Assembly (NCBI GenBank): GCA_007131895.1
Contig: SLPR01000287.1
Span: forward strand, 1 to 5,573
Length of the DNA stretch: 5,573 nucleotides
Direction of reading: 5' to 3'
Source: Bacteroidales bacterium
GTDB taxonomy: Bacteria; Bacteroidota; Bacteroidia; Bacteroidales; UBA7960
Below are positions 5,229 to 5,573 of this stretch, one piece after another (within the stretch, counting starts at the first letter, position 1; every line of letters begins with the position of its first letter). The notes beneath the pieces were generated by a model. It worked only from the letters and a program-made list of their open reading frames with translations. It ran no database searches and was not told where the DNA came from. The translations under genes and the position numbers were made by a program.

Positions 5229-5573
5229 GAACAAGAGTATTTTCTTTAAGTGGTGAAAGGGGGTAGGTTACAACAAAATATAAAAGGGCAAATAGTAAAA
5301 ACTCTGCGCCGGCCAGTATTAACGGATGAAAATCCGGCAAATGGGGTTTTAGAATGATGTGCATGGCCACCTGCACGGACATTACGGCAATAATAAGCAA
5401 GACAAATTTTCGGTTGGCTTTGGAGTGCAGGTAATTGGAGGATGCAGAAAAATAATAAAAGAGGAACATAACCAGGTAGCTCAACAAAGTGGTATAGGCT
5501 GCAATAGTGTAGTTAAACCTAGGTATAAGGTAAAGATTAAACAATACATTGATAATAGTAGCAATAACCACAC
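5215..5573 (-). CDS. Polysaccharide flippase-like membrane protein (C-terminal part only)
   Basis: The gene enters from the window edge, so its start is not visible; the GTG at 5571 is an internal codon. About 119 residues remain. They begin with the pattern N-x3-N-LYLIPRFNYTIAAYTTLLSY, which resembles the late membrane helices of Wzx/MurJ-type lipid-linked oligosaccharide flippases (MOP superfamily). Four hydrophobic segments can be seen: the first at the cut edge, then near residues 22-45, 54-74 and 84-105. A hydrophilic tail ending VHEVP overlaps the methyltransferase start. Such flippases move undecaprenyl-linked oligosaccharides across the inner membrane. The overlap implies translation coupled to the methyltransferase. 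The exact substrate is unknown. Confidence 0.75.
   Translation of the reverse strand, partial: VVIATIINVLFNLYLIPRFNYTIAAYTTLLSYLVMFLFYYFSASSNYLHSKANRKFVLLIIAVMSVQVAMHIILKPHLPDFHPLILAGAEFLLFALLYFVVTYPLSPLKENTLVHEVP

Noticed and set aside
5226..5234. TTG at 5234 as the methyltransferase start
   Set aside because: An ATG two codons later gives the same protein without needing a rare start; neither has a Shine-Dalgarno.

Overview
The window is a chromosomal segment in which all recognisable genes lie on the minus strand, so transcription runs from high to low coordinates. I infer a member of the Bacteroidota, probably near Bacteroidales/Marinilabiliales. The reasons are the mutL gene followed by two rhomboid protease genes, two matches to the Bacteroidota -7 promoter element TAnnTTTG, mostly absent Shine-Dalgarno sequences, and protein sequences typical of that phylum. 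No insertion sequence, tRNA, rRNA, prophage or CRISPR array is visible.

Layout in transcription order. (1) 5573-5215: the C-terminal end of a polysaccharide flippase-like membrane protein, cut by the window edge. (2) 5228-4434: a SAM-dependent methyltransferase with an N-terminal double-CxxC zinc-finger-like region, overlapping the flippase gene by 14 bp. These two look like the end of a surface-glycan gene cluster. (3) 4433-4314: an intergenic region with a good Bacteroidota promoter and, unusually, a strong Shine-Dalgarno. (4) 4313-4047: an 88-residue protein with one C-terminal membrane helix, followed 22 bp later by (5) mutL (4024-2159). (6) 2158-1984: an intergenic region with a -7 box and three small 5+4+5 inverted repeats. 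(7) 1983-1144: rhomboid protease A, with a periplasmic insertion of about 78 residues. (8) 1143-945: a 199-bp interval holding three successive hairpins and a possible 29-codon, very basic ORF whose Shine-Dalgarno lies in a hairpin arm. (9) 944-48: rhomboid protease B, with a cytoplasmic C-terminal extension. (10) From about 29 to the window edge: a possible start of the next gene.

The genes fall into a glycan-assembly block ending at 4434 and a mutL/rhomboid block starting at the promoter near 4380. Two points deserve attention. First, this MutL has kept its ATPase and a sliding-clamp-binding motif but appears to have lost three of the five zinc/manganese ligands of the MutL endonuclease. 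Second, the interval between the two rhomboid genes is unusually dense in RNA-foldable structure and may control a tiny cationic protein or the downstream rhomboid. No gene-free stretch exceeds 300 bases.
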